Source: Cupriavidus metallidurans CH34
Lineage (GTDB): Bacteria; Pseudomonadota; Gammaproteobacteria; Burkholderiales; Burkholderiaceae
Length of the DNA stretch: 64,000 nucleotides
Direction: 5' to 3'
Assembly: GCF_000196015.1 (NCBI RefSeq)
Contig: NC_007973.1
Coordinates: 1,922,001 to 1,986,000 of the forward strand
In this document: piece by piece, positions 43,117 through 51,010 of the stretch
Layout: every line of letters starts with the position of its first letter
Numbering within the stretch: position 1 is the stretch's first letter
Position numbers and translations under genes: made by a program
The notes under the pieces: generated by a model
What the model was told of the DNA's origin: nothing
The model's input: only the letters and a program-made list of their open reading frames with translations
Database searches by the model: none

Positions 43117-44259
43117 TCAAACCTGGGTCTCCAGCCGCTGGATCGGAATGACCGTGCGGCCACCGCACTCGCGCAGCAGATCGCGCAGATCGCGGATGAC
43201 CGGGAATACCTCGTGATTCCAGTCCTCACCCTGGCGGTCATGGGCCTCCTGCTCGCGCTCGACGATCCAGCGGTCTTCCTTGAAGATCCGCTCGGTGAAC
43301 CAGACCAGTAGCGGCCAGGCCAAGTCCAGCGCGAAAGGAATGCCAGGGCGGCGGATCGACAGCATACCGAACGTGCGGTTGGTGCGTTGCGCCGCGTCCA
43401 GCGGCACATAGGCGATCCAGAGATCCATCACGAGCGTGCCACTGCCAGAGCGGATTTTCAGCGTCTGGTACGGGTAGCCGGTGCGGACGGTCATCACGTC
43501 CTTATTGCCTTCGCCGCCTTCCTTGCTGAAGACAAGCGCCTCACCCATCGGCTGCTTGCCGCCTTCGCGCGAGAAGGTGTAGTCCACCTCCACGAAGTCG
43601 GCGCCACGGCGGCGGCCTAGCGACCGCGCGCGCATCATGCCCATCTGCCGCCGATGCAGGAACTGATGGTTCATGTCCATCAGGTTTTCGTGCATGAAGG
43701 AATAGTGACACTTGACCTCCCGGCCAAAGCGTCGTGTCTTGTAGTGTTTGTCCGCCACCGAGGCGAATTCGGGCAGCGGCTGCTGTCCGGCCAGCGCCGG
43801 ATTGCCCGGAAAGACAAAAATCAGGCCCGCGCGCTCTTCGCACGGATAGGCGCGCACGCCGTTCGGCAGGCGCTCCTTGCCCAGATAAGGCACGTCGATG
43901 CAGCGTCCCGAACAATCGTATGTCCAGCCGTGATAGCAGCAACGAATCGACTCGCCATCCACCACGCCCGCGTGGAGCGGCACCTGTCGATGGGCGCAGC
44001 GATCCTCCAGCGCGAAAATCTTTCCGGTTGCGGTGCGCACGAGCACGATCGGGTCGCCAGCGAACTGGACGCCATGTGCCTGGCCGGCCTTGACCTCGCG
44101 GGACCAGGCCAGTGGATACCAGTGATCGGGGTGAATCGGCACGCGGCGAAGGTCCCGTGTGGCGGCCTCCGTCCGGGTTTCCGCTGGCGCGGCGGCCGGC
44201 GCGCCCGAAGGCGCGGGATCGGCGGTACGGTGGTCAAGCGCGGACTCTGCTGCGTACAT
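43117..44259 (-). CDS. Rieske non-heme iron oxygenase
   Basis: 380 aa. Rieske cluster ligands: C88 and H90 (DRCAHRQVPL) and C107 and H110 (RCCYHGW). The mononuclear iron site is in NLMDMNHQFLHR: H198 and H202, with D195 as the bridging acidic residue. It needs a separate ferredoxin and reductase, which are not next to it. The substrate may be an aromatic acid, a steroid-like or an alkyl compound. The ATG at 44259 has AAGGAG about 10 nt upstream; one at 44268 sits on that site. A 189-bp gap separates it from the CoA-transferase gene. Confidence 0.85.
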   Translation of the reverse strand: MYAAESALDHRTADPAPSGAPAAAPAETRTEAATRDLRRVPIHPDHWYPLAWSREVKAGQAHGVQFAGDPIVLVRTATGKIFALEDRCAHRQVPLHAGVVDGESIRCCYHGWTYDCSGRCIDVPYLGKERLPNGVRAYPCEERAGLIFVFPGNPALAGQQPLPEFASVADKHYKTRRFGREVKCHYSFMHENLMDMNHQFLHRRQMGMMRARSLGRRRGADFVEVDYTFSREGGKQPMGEALVFSKEGGEGNKDVMTVRTGYPYQTLKIRSGSGTLVMDLWIAYVPLDAAQRTNRTFGMLSIRRPGIPFALDLAWPLLVWFTERIFKEDRWIVEREQEAHDRQGEDWNHEVFPVIRDLRDLLRECGGRTVIPIQRLETQV

Positions 44260-44448
44260 GCGTGGCATCTCCTTGCGTCCTGGAACCCGAGCCACCGGGA
44301 TTCGGGTATCGAACTCGCCGAGTCTACCCGATTGCGACACCACCAGTCTGTCGGCATTTCTCTGACCGGCCGTCCAAGTGCCGCAACGCAACAACCACGC
44401 CGCAGAGGGTATGTATGTTGTCGATGCAAGCCGTTGACCACAGCCCGC

Positions 44449-45699
44449 CTAGATCACCCCGCCCTCGCGCAGCCCGGTCAGGTCGGCGGCCGTCAGTCCC
44501 AACGCGCCGTAGACTTCCGCATTGTGCTCGCCGACCCCCGGCCCGCTCCTGGCTGGCGGTGGGGTGTGTCCGGCGAACCTTGGCACCACGCAGGGTGCCG
44601 GGATCGAGCCCAGGTCCGGATCGGGCAGCCTGACGATCGCCTGCCGTTCCTGAAAGTGCGGATCGTCGACGATATCGGCGATCGAGAAAATCTTGCTGAA
44701 CGGAATCTCGTGCGCCTCGAGGGTGCTTGCCACATCCGCATAGGCATGGCTGCCGAACCACCTGGCGACGACTTCATCGAGCGCGTCCAGATGGCGCACC
44801 CGCGACGGGTTGGTGGCGAAGCGCGGGTCGTCGGCCACGCCCGGCTGCCCGATCGCCTGACACAGGCGCCGGAAGATCGGGCCCGACGATGCCACCAGCG
44901 ATACCCACTGGCCATCGGCCGTGGCATACATGTTCGACGGCGCGGTATACGTGGCGCGATTGCCCGCGCGCTGGCGGACCTGGCCAAGCTGCTCGTACTC
45001 GACCGCCAGCGGCTCCAGCAACCGGAACAGCGCCTCGGTGGCGGCCAGGTCGATTTCCTGGCCCGGCATGGTCTCGTTGCCAGGCCGGCGACGTTCGGCG
45101 ATGGCGCTGGCAATCGCGAACGCGCCGAACAGGCCGGCCACCATGTCACCCATCGGGTAGTTCATATGCAGCGGCGCCCCGCCCGTCTCGCCGGTCAGGT
45201 TCGTGAAGCCGCTCATCGCCTCGAAGATCCGCGCAAACCCGGCGCGCTGTGCGTAGGGGCCGGTCTGCCCGAAGCCGGTCAGGCGCAGCACGACCAGACG
45301 CGGATTGGCACGCCGCAGCGTGTCGATATCGAGCCCCCAGCGATCAAGCGTACCGGTCCGGAAGTTCTCCACGAGCACGTCGAAGTCCGGCAGCATCCGC
45401 AGGAACAATGCGCGCCCGGCCGGCTTGCGCACGTCCAGCGTGATACCGCGCTTGCCGCGATTGGTCACCTTCCAGTACAGCGCCAGATCGCCCTTGACCG
45501 GAGCCAGCCCGCGCAGCGGGTCGCTCCCATCGGGCAGTTCGAGTTTGACGACGTCTGCGCCCATGTCCGCGCACAGCGTGCTGGAAAACGGCGCGGCGAT
45601 GACGGTGGCCATGTCGAGGATGCGTACCCCGGCCAGCGGGCCACCGGGTTGTTCTGCTTCGGGATTCATGCGATTGTTTGCGGTTGACTGCGGATTCAC
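44449..45699 (-). CDS. Type III CoA-transferase (CaiB/BaiF)
   Basis: 416 aa. N-terminal GVRILDMATVIAAPFSSTLCADMGADVVKLE (about residues 24-54) and NRGKRGITLDVRKP are family signatures. The active-site aspartate lies in NYPMGDMVAGLFG. It moves CoA between organic acids, e.g. from succinyl-CoA to an incoming acid. Its start overlaps the stop of the upstream acyl-CoA dehydrogenase gene. The likely role is activation of the acid that the two dehydrogenases then oxidise. Confidence 0.88.
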   Translation of the reverse strand: MNPQSTANNRMNPEAEQPGGPLAGVRILDMATVIAAPFSSTLCADMGADVVKLELPDGSDPLRGLAPVKGDLALYWKVTNRGKRGITLDVRKPAGRALFLRMLPDFDVLVENFRTGTLDRWGLDIDTLRRANPRLVVLRLTGFGQTGPYAQRAGFARIFEAMSGFTNLTGETGGAPLHMNYPMGDMVAGLFGAFAIASAIAERRRPGNETMPGQEIDLAATEALFRLLEPLAVEYEQLGQVRQRAGNRATYTAPSNMYATADGQWVSLVASSGPIFRRLCQAIGQPGVADDPRFATNPSRVRHLDALDEVVARWFGSHAYADVASTLEAHEIPFSKIFSIADIVDDPHFQERQAIVRLPDPDLGSIPAPCVVPRFAGHTPPPARSGPGVGEHNAEVYGALGLTAADLTGLREGGVI

Positions 45700-46871
45700 G
45701 GGCGCAGCCCGTGCTGGAAGATGCGACGTGCCAGCGTGGCACGATGCAGTTCGGACGCACCGTCGTAGATCCGGAACGGGCGTAGTTCGCGCTGGATCAT
45801 CGAGACCGGGGTGTCATCGGAAATGCCGAGCGCGCCCATGATCTGCACCGCGCGGTCAGCCACGCGCCAGACCGCTTCGGACACGAAGATCTTGGTCATC
45901 GCGGAGTCGTGCTTGACCGATTCCCCGGCGTCCATCTTGCGCGCGCAATCGCGCACCATCAGCCGGCTGGCATGCAGGTCGATATGCGAATCGGCCACCA
46001 TCGCCTGCACCTGCTGCAGATCGGCCAGCCGTTGCCCGAATGACTCGCGCTGCGCGGCGTACTGCTGCGCGATCTCCATCGCACGCGACGCGCGGCCGAT
46101 GAAACGCATGCAGTGCGACAGCCGGGCGGGCTCCAGCCGCGCCTGGGCATAGGCAAAGCCCTGCCCGACCTGGCCAAGCACCGCGTCGTCATCGACCACG
46201 CATTGCTCGAATACGATCTCGCCGTGGCCGCCCACCTGATAGCCGTCCATCCCCGCGATGTTCCGCACGAGGCGGTAGCCAGGGTTGTCGGTATCGACGA
46301 TGAACATCGTGGCGCCGGTACCGGCCGCCTCATCGGTGCGCGCCAGCACGATCGCGAACGCCGCATCCACGGCCCCGCTGATGAACCACTTATGGCCGTT
46401 GATGACCCATTTGCCGTCCTGACGCGTGGCGGTGGTACGCAGCATCGACGGATCGGAGCCCGCGCCGGGCGCCGGTTCGGTCATGGCGAAGCACGAACGG
46501 ATCCGGCCCTGCACCAGCGGCTGCAGGTAGCGCGCCTGCTGCGCGGCGTTGCCGTGGCGCATCAGGTTGATCATGTTCGGCTGGTCGGGCGGCGCGCAAT
46601 TCAGCGCCGGAGCGCCAAGGAAGCTGCGGCCGGCTTCCTCCAGAATCTCGGCACGCGCCTGCCAGTCGAGCCCGAGCCCGCCGTGCTCGGGCGGCAGATG
46701 GGGGGCGTAGATGCCCGCCTCCCGGGCCAGACCCTGCAGCCGCCGGACCACGACGTCAAGGCGCTGCACGTCATGCGCCAGTACAGGGTCTTCGCTCGGG
46801 ATCGCGTGCTGTTCGACGAACTGCCGCACCTTGCCGCGCAGCTCCGCAATATTGGTTCCCATGGCCATCAT
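45696..46871 (-). CDS. Acyl-CoA dehydrogenase (first, ACAD11-like)
   Basis: 391 aa flavoprotein. FAD/substrate regions: CFAMTEPAPGAGSDPSML and WFISGAVDAAF. The position usually holding the catalytic Glu (YEGTSEIH) reads IYDGASELHR, with Asp, as in some ACAD10/11-type enzymes that use a different base. The ATG at 46871 overlaps the TGA of the upstream Bug gene. The substrate is unknown; the enzyme works with the CoA-transferase encoded immediately downstream. Confidence 0.85.
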   Translation of the reverse strand: MMAMGTNIAELRGKVRQFVEQHAIPSEDPVLAHDVQRLDVVVRRLQGLAREAGIYAPHLPPEHGGLGLDWQARAEILEEAGRSFLGAPALNCAPPDQPNMINLMRHGNAAQQARYLQPLVQGRIRSCFAMTEPAPGAGSDPSMLRTTATRQDGKWVINGHKWFISGAVDAAFAIVLARTDEAAGTGATMFIVDTDNPGYRLVRNIAGMDGYQVGGHGEIVFEQCVVDDDAVLGQVGQGFAYAQARLEPARLSHCMRFIGRASRAMEIAQQYAAQRESFGQRLADLQQVQAMVADSHIDLHASRLMVRDCARKMDAGESVKHDSAMTKIFVSEAVWRVADRAVQIMGALGISDDTPVSMIQRELRPFRIYDGASELHRATLARRIFQHGLRP

Positions 46872-47845
46872 TCCAGCGTGGTGCCGGTGGACTTGACCAG
46901 TGCGGCCCACCACGCCGCATCGGCACGAATCTGTTGTCCGAACTGCTCGGGCGTATCGCCCACCGGCTCCGCGCCCAGTTCCACCAGCTTCTTGCGCAGT
47001 TCGGGCCGCGCCAGAATCTTCACCATCGCCTGGTTAAGCTTGTCGACGACCGGACGCGGGGTATGCGCAGGCACCATCAGGCCTTTCCAAGCGGTCACGA
47101 CATAGCCCTTGAGCCCGGCTTCCTGTGCCGTCGGCAGGCCCGGCGCCGCCGTAGCGCGTTTTTCGCTGGTCACAGCCAGCGCGCGCAGCTTGCCCGACTG
47201 AACGTGCGGCCAGAGCGCCGGCATATTGTCGATCAGCAGTGTGATATGGCCAGCGATCAGGTCTGCCACGGCCGGGCCGCTACCCTTGTATGGCACGTGC
47301 TGGAGCTTGATGCCCGCGGTCTGGTTCAACAGTTCCCCGGCCAGTTGCGCGGGGCTGCCGTTGCCCGGCGATCCGAACGAAAGCTGGTTCGGGTGCGACT
47401 TGGCGTAGGCAATGAACTCCTGCACGTTCTTGACCGGCAGCGACGCATTGACCGCCATCACGTTGTGCTCGCGCTCGATCATCGTCACCGGCGCCAGATC
47501 GCGCACCGGATCGTAGGACATCTTCGGGTAGAGGCTCGGATTGATGACGGTCGGCCCGGCGGCGGCCAGCAGCAGCGTGTAGCCGTCCGGCGCCGCCTTG
47601 GCGACGATGTCGCCGCCGATATTGCCACCCGCGCCCGGCCGGTTGTCGACGATTACCGTCTGGCCCAGTTCGTCGCGCAGCGGCTCGGAAATCAGCCGGG
47701 CGACGATATCGGTGGACCCGCCCGGCGCGAACGGCACCACCAGCCTGATCACCTTGTTCGGATAAGGGGTCTCGGCGTGCGCCGGGGCCATGCCGAAAAA
47801 CAGGCCGAACGACATGCCGGCCGCCGCGATCAAGGGCTTGATCAT
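46868..47845 (-). CDS. Bug/TctC-family periplasmic solute receptor
   Basis: 325 aa. Signal peptide ends MAPAHAETPYP. The mature start YPNKVIRLVVPFAPGGSTDIVARLI is the Bug signature. No transporter membrane genes are adjacent. It lies inside an operon of acyl-CoA dehydrogenases and a CoA-transferase, so it probably captures the carboxylic acid that operon degrades. Before it is a degenerate 8-bp GGGGTCTG repeat (47870-47892). Confidence 0.87.
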   Translation of the reverse strand: MIKPLIAAAGMSFGLFFGMAPAHAETPYPNKVIRLVVPFAPGGSTDIVARLISEPLRDELGQTVIVDNRPGAGGNIGGDIVAKAAPDGYTLLLAAAGPTVINPSLYPKMSYDPVRDLAPVTMIEREHNVMAVNASLPVKNVQEFIAYAKSHPNQLSFGSPGNGSPAQLAGELLNQTAGIKLQHVPYKGSGPAVADLIAGHITLLIDNMPALWPHVQSGKLRALAVTSEKRATAAPGLPTAQEAGLKGYVVTAWKGLMVPAHTPRPVVDKLNQAMVKILARPELRKKLVELGAEPVGDTPEQFGQQIRADAAWWAALVKSTGTTLE

Positions 47846-47902
47846 GATTGTCTCCGTGAATCTGGGTTTTGGGGTCTGGGGTCTGGGGCCTGGATAGCCC
47901 GC

Positions 47903-49063
47903 TCAGCGCTGGCCGCCGGCCTGGGCAAAGGTCCGCTTGGCGATGTTGATCTGGTGAATCTGGCTGGTGCCTTCGTACAGGCGGAACAGGCGCACATCGC
48001 GATAGAAGCGCTCGATGCCGTAGTCGGCGATGTAGCCGTAGCCGCCAAACAACTGCACACAGCGGTCGGCCACGCGGCCGCACATCTCGGACGCGAAGTA
48101 CTTGCAGATCGACGCCTGCATCGTCACGTCCTCACCCAGATCTCGCTTGCGTGCCGTTTCCAGAATCAGCGCCCGCGCCGCGTGGATATCGGTCTGGCAG
48201 TCGGCGATCATGGCCTGCACCAACTGGAAATCGGCCAGCACCTGCCCGAACTGCTTGCGCTCGGTGACGAAGCGCACCGCGTCTTCGAGCATCCGGATCG
48301 CGGGCCCGGTGCACAGCGCGGCCAGATGGATACGCTGCTTGTTGAGCACCTTCATCGCGGTGCGGAAGCCCTTGCCTTCCTCGCCGCCGATCAGGTTGAC
48401 CGCCGGCACGCGGCAGTTGTCGAAATGCACCTCGGACACCGGCGATCCGGCCTGGCCCATCTTCTGGTACGGCCGGCCCGTGCTTAGCCCCGGTGTCTCG
48501 CGCGGCACGATGAAGGCCGAGATACCGCCTGCGCCCAGATTGGCGGGATCGGTACGTGCCATGACCGTGAACAGGCCAGCAATCGGCGCATTGGTAATGA
48601 AGCACTTGGTGCCGTTGAGGATGTAGGCATCGCCGTCGCGCACGGCCGTGGTCTGCAGCGCGGTGGCGTCGGAGCCGGCCTCGGGCTCGGTCAGCGCAAA
48701 CGATCCGGTGAGCTGCCCGCTGGCCAGCAGCGGCAGATAGTGCTGCTTCTGCGCGGGCGTGCCATCAGCCACCAGCGCTTCTGAGCCGATGCCGGTATTG
48801 GTGCCGACCCGCGCCCGAAACGCCACCGAGCACTGCGACAACTCCATCGCCGCCAGCACCAACTCCTCGGTGGTCATGCCGGCGCCGCCGTACTGTTCGG
48901 GAATCGAGTAGCCGAACATGCCCTGCGCGGCCATGGCGTCGACCAGATCCTGCGCCACCTCGTCATGTTCGGCCACCTCGGCCTCGCGCGGCACGAGCTT
49001 CTCGCGCACGAAGCGCCGCAGGGTCTGCAGAAAGGCATCGAAAGCTTCGGGGTCCCGGATCAT
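47903..49063 (-). CDS. Acyl-CoA dehydrogenase (second)
   Basis: 386 aa. FALTEPEAGSDATALQT and the KCFITNAPIAGLF segment are flavin and substrate regions. The catalytic glutamate is in LYEGTSQIHQINIAKR, the standard arrangement. It is the first gene of the operon reading toward the CoA-transferase, and starts at 49063 after a GAGACGAT site. The upstream in-frame extension of about 200 codons covers the IclR gene on the opposite strand and is rejected. The regulator is probably one or both of the divergent IclR proteins. Confidence 0.9.
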   Translation of the reverse strand: MIRDPEAFDAFLQTLRRFVREKLVPREAEVAEHDEVAQDLVDAMAAQGMFGYSIPEQYGGAGMTTEELVLAAMELSQCSVAFRARVGTNTGIGSEALVADGTPAQKQHYLPLLASGQLTGSFALTEPEAGSDATALQTTAVRDGDAYILNGTKCFITNAPIAGLFTVMARTDPANLGAGGISAFIVPRETPGLSTGRPYQKMGQAGSPVSEVHFDNCRVPAVNLIGGEEGKGFRTAMKVLNKQRIHLAALCTGPAIRMLEDAVRFVTERKQFGQVLADFQLVQAMIADCQTDIHAARALILETARKRDLGEDVTMQASICKYFASEMCGRVADRCVQLFGGYGYIADYGIERFYRDVRLFRLYEGTSQIHQINIAKRTFAQAGGQR

Positions 49064-49127
49064 CGTCTCGCTCCACCATGATTTTTGATGTCGAGGAGCG
49101 TACGCGCGCCTCCCGAATGTCGGCACC

Positions 49128-49161
49128 GTTGTTTCGCTATCTTGAACAACCATTGCGCAAT
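49128..49161. promoter_or_regulatory. Candidate IclR operator region
   Basis: Inverted repeat GTTGTT-N11-AACAAC (49128-49150), immediately followed by the perfect 10-bp palindrome ATTGCGCAAT (49152-49161). It lies in the 141-bp divergent space between the dehydrogenase operon and the first IclR gene. Confidence 0.5.
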
Positions 49162-49204
49162 CGGCACATCGCTTCGGTAAGATGAACGCCAAACCAAACG
49201 CCAG

Positions 49205-49987
49205 ATGCCAACGCGCCCCCATCACCCCGATCCCGCCTTTGCCACCACGCTGGCCCACGGCCTGGCGTTGCTGCAGTGCTTTCGCGTGGGCGAGACCGTG
49301 CTCGGCAATAAGGAACTGGCCGATCGCACCGGTCTGTCGAAAGCGACCATCAGCCGGCTGACCTACACGCTGGCGGCGCGCGGATTGCTGCTCTACGACA
49401 CCCATTTGCGCCGCTACCGGCTGGGCTCGACCGCGCTCTCGCTTGGGTATCCACTGCTGGCCAGCCTGCGCGTGCGGCAGCTGGCCCGGCCGCTCATGAA
49501 AGCGCTGGCCGATCAGGTTGGCGGCTCCGTATCGCTGGGGCTGCGCGACCGGCTGCGCATGGTCTACGTCGAAACCAGCCGGGGTCACGACGCGATCGCA
49601 TTTCGTCCGGACATCGGCGCATCCCTGCCGATGCTGGCCACGGCGATGGGCCGGGCATGGCTGGCATGGGCACCGGAAGACGTGCGCCACCGCCTGCTCG
49701 ACGCGCTGCGAGAGGCCGAGCCGGACGACTACGAACGGCTGGCGGGTGCCGTGGATACGGCCATCGAGGAGTTGGCGACACTCGGCTTTACGCGGTCACG
49801 TGGCGACTGGCAGCGCGACGTTCACGCCGTGGCCGTGCCGATGCGGACTCCCATCGACGGCGAGATCCTGGTCTTCAACTGCGGCGTGCCCGCGGTGCGC
49901 ATGACGCCCCGGAAGCTCGAACGCGAGATGGGGCCGCGCCTGCTGAAGCTGGTGGCGCAGGTGGAAACACTGGTGGCCTGGGAGTGA
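49205..49987 (+). CDS. IclR-family regulator (first)
   Basis: 260 aa. N-terminal winged helix (FATTLAHGLALLQCFRVGETVLGNKELADRTGLSKATISRLTYTL, about residues 12-56), then the IclR effector domain with RMVYVETSRGHD and SLPMLATAMGRAWLAW. It is divergent from the acyl-CoA dehydrogenase operon and probably controls it. The second IclR gene begins 2 bp after its stop and is a close paralogue along its whole length. Confidence 0.88.
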   Translation: MPTRPHHPDPAFATTLAHGLALLQCFRVGETVLGNKELADRTGLSKATISRLTYTLAARGLLLYDTHLRRYRLGSTALSLGYPLLASLRVRQLARPLMKALADQVGGSVSLGLRDRLRMVYVETSRGHDAIAFRPDIGASLPMLATAMGRAWLAWAPEDVRHRLLDALREAEPDDYERLAGAVDTAIEELATLGFTRSRGDWQRDVHAVAVPMRTPIDGEILVFNCGVPAVRMTPRKLEREMGPRLLKLVAQVETLVAWE

Positions 49988-49989
49988 CG

Positions 49990-50784
49990 ATGAGCGCCAC
50001 CGACATCCCTCCGGACGACGCCCGCGACCGCCAGTTCGCCACCACGCTGGCCAACGGACTGGACATCCTGCTGGCCTATCGGGCAGGCGAATCGCTGCTG
50101 GGCAACAAGGACTTTGTGCAGCGCACCGGGCTGTCGAAGTCGACCGTGGCACGTCTCACCCACACGCTCAGCGCGCTCGGCTATCTGCGTCATGACACCG
50201 CGCTTGGCAAATACCGGCTGGGTGCACCCGTGCTGGCGCCGGGCTACCCGCTGCTGGCCAGCATGCCGATTCGCCAGATTGCGCGGCCGCTGATGAAGGC
50301 GCTGGCCGACGAAGTGGGCGGCGCGGTCTCGCTCGGCATCCGCGACCGGACGCAGATGATATACGTCGAGACCGCGCGCTCGACGGACAACCTCGTGGTG
50401 CCGCCCGATATCGGCGCGGCACTGCCAATGCTGACGACGGCCATCGGCAAGGCCTGGCTTTGCCGCGCGCCGGCAGAACTGCGCGACCCGGTGCTGAACC
50501 GCCTGCGCCTGCAGGACCCCGACGCTTTCGCACGTGGTGCGCCGGGACTGTCCCAGGCACGCAAGGACCTCGAGCGGCTGGGCTACTGTACGAACCGCGC
50601 CGAGTGGCGCCATGACGTGTTCGGCTTTGCCGTTCCTCTGTGCAAGCCCGTTGACTCGCAGTGGTTCGTGATCAACAGCGGCATCCGGGCGCAGCCGGGC
50701 AGATTCCATGCGGTCGAGCAGTTTGTCGGCCCCCGGCTGGTGACGCTGGCCCACAACCTCGAAGTGCAGCTGGGGCTACGCTGA
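49990..50784 (+). CDS. IclR-family regulator (second, paralogue)
   Basis: 264 aa. It parallels the first regulator from FATTLANGLDILLAYRAGESLLGNK to the end. The recognition helix is nearly the same (TGLSKSTVARLTHTL against TGLSKATISRLTYTL), while the effector domain differs more. This suggests a tandem duplication, with two ligands or a hetero-oligomer acting on related sites. A hairpin at 50785-50815 follows its stop. Confidence 0.88.
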   Translation: MSATDIPPDDARDRQFATTLANGLDILLAYRAGESLLGNKDFVQRTGLSKSTVARLTHTLSALGYLRHDTALGKYRLGAPVLAPGYPLLASMPIRQIARPLMKALADEVGGAVSLGIRDRTQMIYVETARSTDNLVVPPDIGAALPMLTTAIGKAWLCRAPAELRDPVLNRLRLQDPDAFARGAPGLSQARKDLERLGYCTNRAEWRHDVFGFAVPLCKPVDSQWFVINSGIRAQPGRFHAVEQFVGPRLVTLAHNLEVQLGLR

Positions 50785-50817
50785 TTCCCGTTCCGGCACC
50801 CCGCCGGGACGGGAAAA
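50785..50817 (+). terminator. Terminator-like hairpin after IclR pair
   Basis: TTCCCGTTCCGGC pairs with GCCGGGACGGGAA (one G-T pair) around a short loop, followed by AAAT. It lies directly after the second IclR stop. Confidence 0.55.
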
Positions 50818-50831
50818 TACAACAGACGAGA

Positions 50832-50867
50832 CGGCCAAAGCGGCCAAAGCGGCCAAAGCGGCCAAAG
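50832..50867. repeat. 9-bp tandem repeat (CGGCCAAAG)x4
   Basis: Four perfect copies in the space before the TonB receptor. A complementary GCCGCTTTGGC at 50884-50894 could pair with any of them. Confidence 0.9.
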
Positions 50868-50948
50868 CGACCTGGGCGGCAAATGCCGCTTTGGCAACAA
50901 GGGCTTGCTTGACGACTCAATGGATCACTGGGCATGATTCGGCCTCCC

Positions 50949-50983
50949 ATAGTGTAAATACGAATTGTTCGTATTTACACTAT
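50949..50983. promoter_or_regulatory. 35-bp perfect palindrome upstream of TonB receptor
   Basis: Arms ATAGTGTAAATACGAA and TTCGTATTTACACTAT are perfect 16-bp inverted repeats around TTG. AT-rich in a GC-rich setting, 27 bp before the receptor start. It could be a repressor operator or an RNA hairpin that covers the leader. It does not match the usual Fur box. Confidence 0.75.
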
Positions 50984-51010
50984 CAACAAAAACCGAACGA
51001 GCCAGCTTCA

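Noticed and set aside
49064-49690. Extension of the second acyl-CoA dehydrogenase
   Set aside because: It is antisense to the first IclR gene and does not resemble a dehydrogenase.
50949-50983. Fur box
   Set aside because: The palindrome lacks the GATAAT-type hexamers of Fur sites, though it sits before a siderophore-type receptor.
50891-51010. Earlier start for the TonB receptor
   Set aside because: It would translate the perfect palindrome and push the signal peptide away from the N-terminus.
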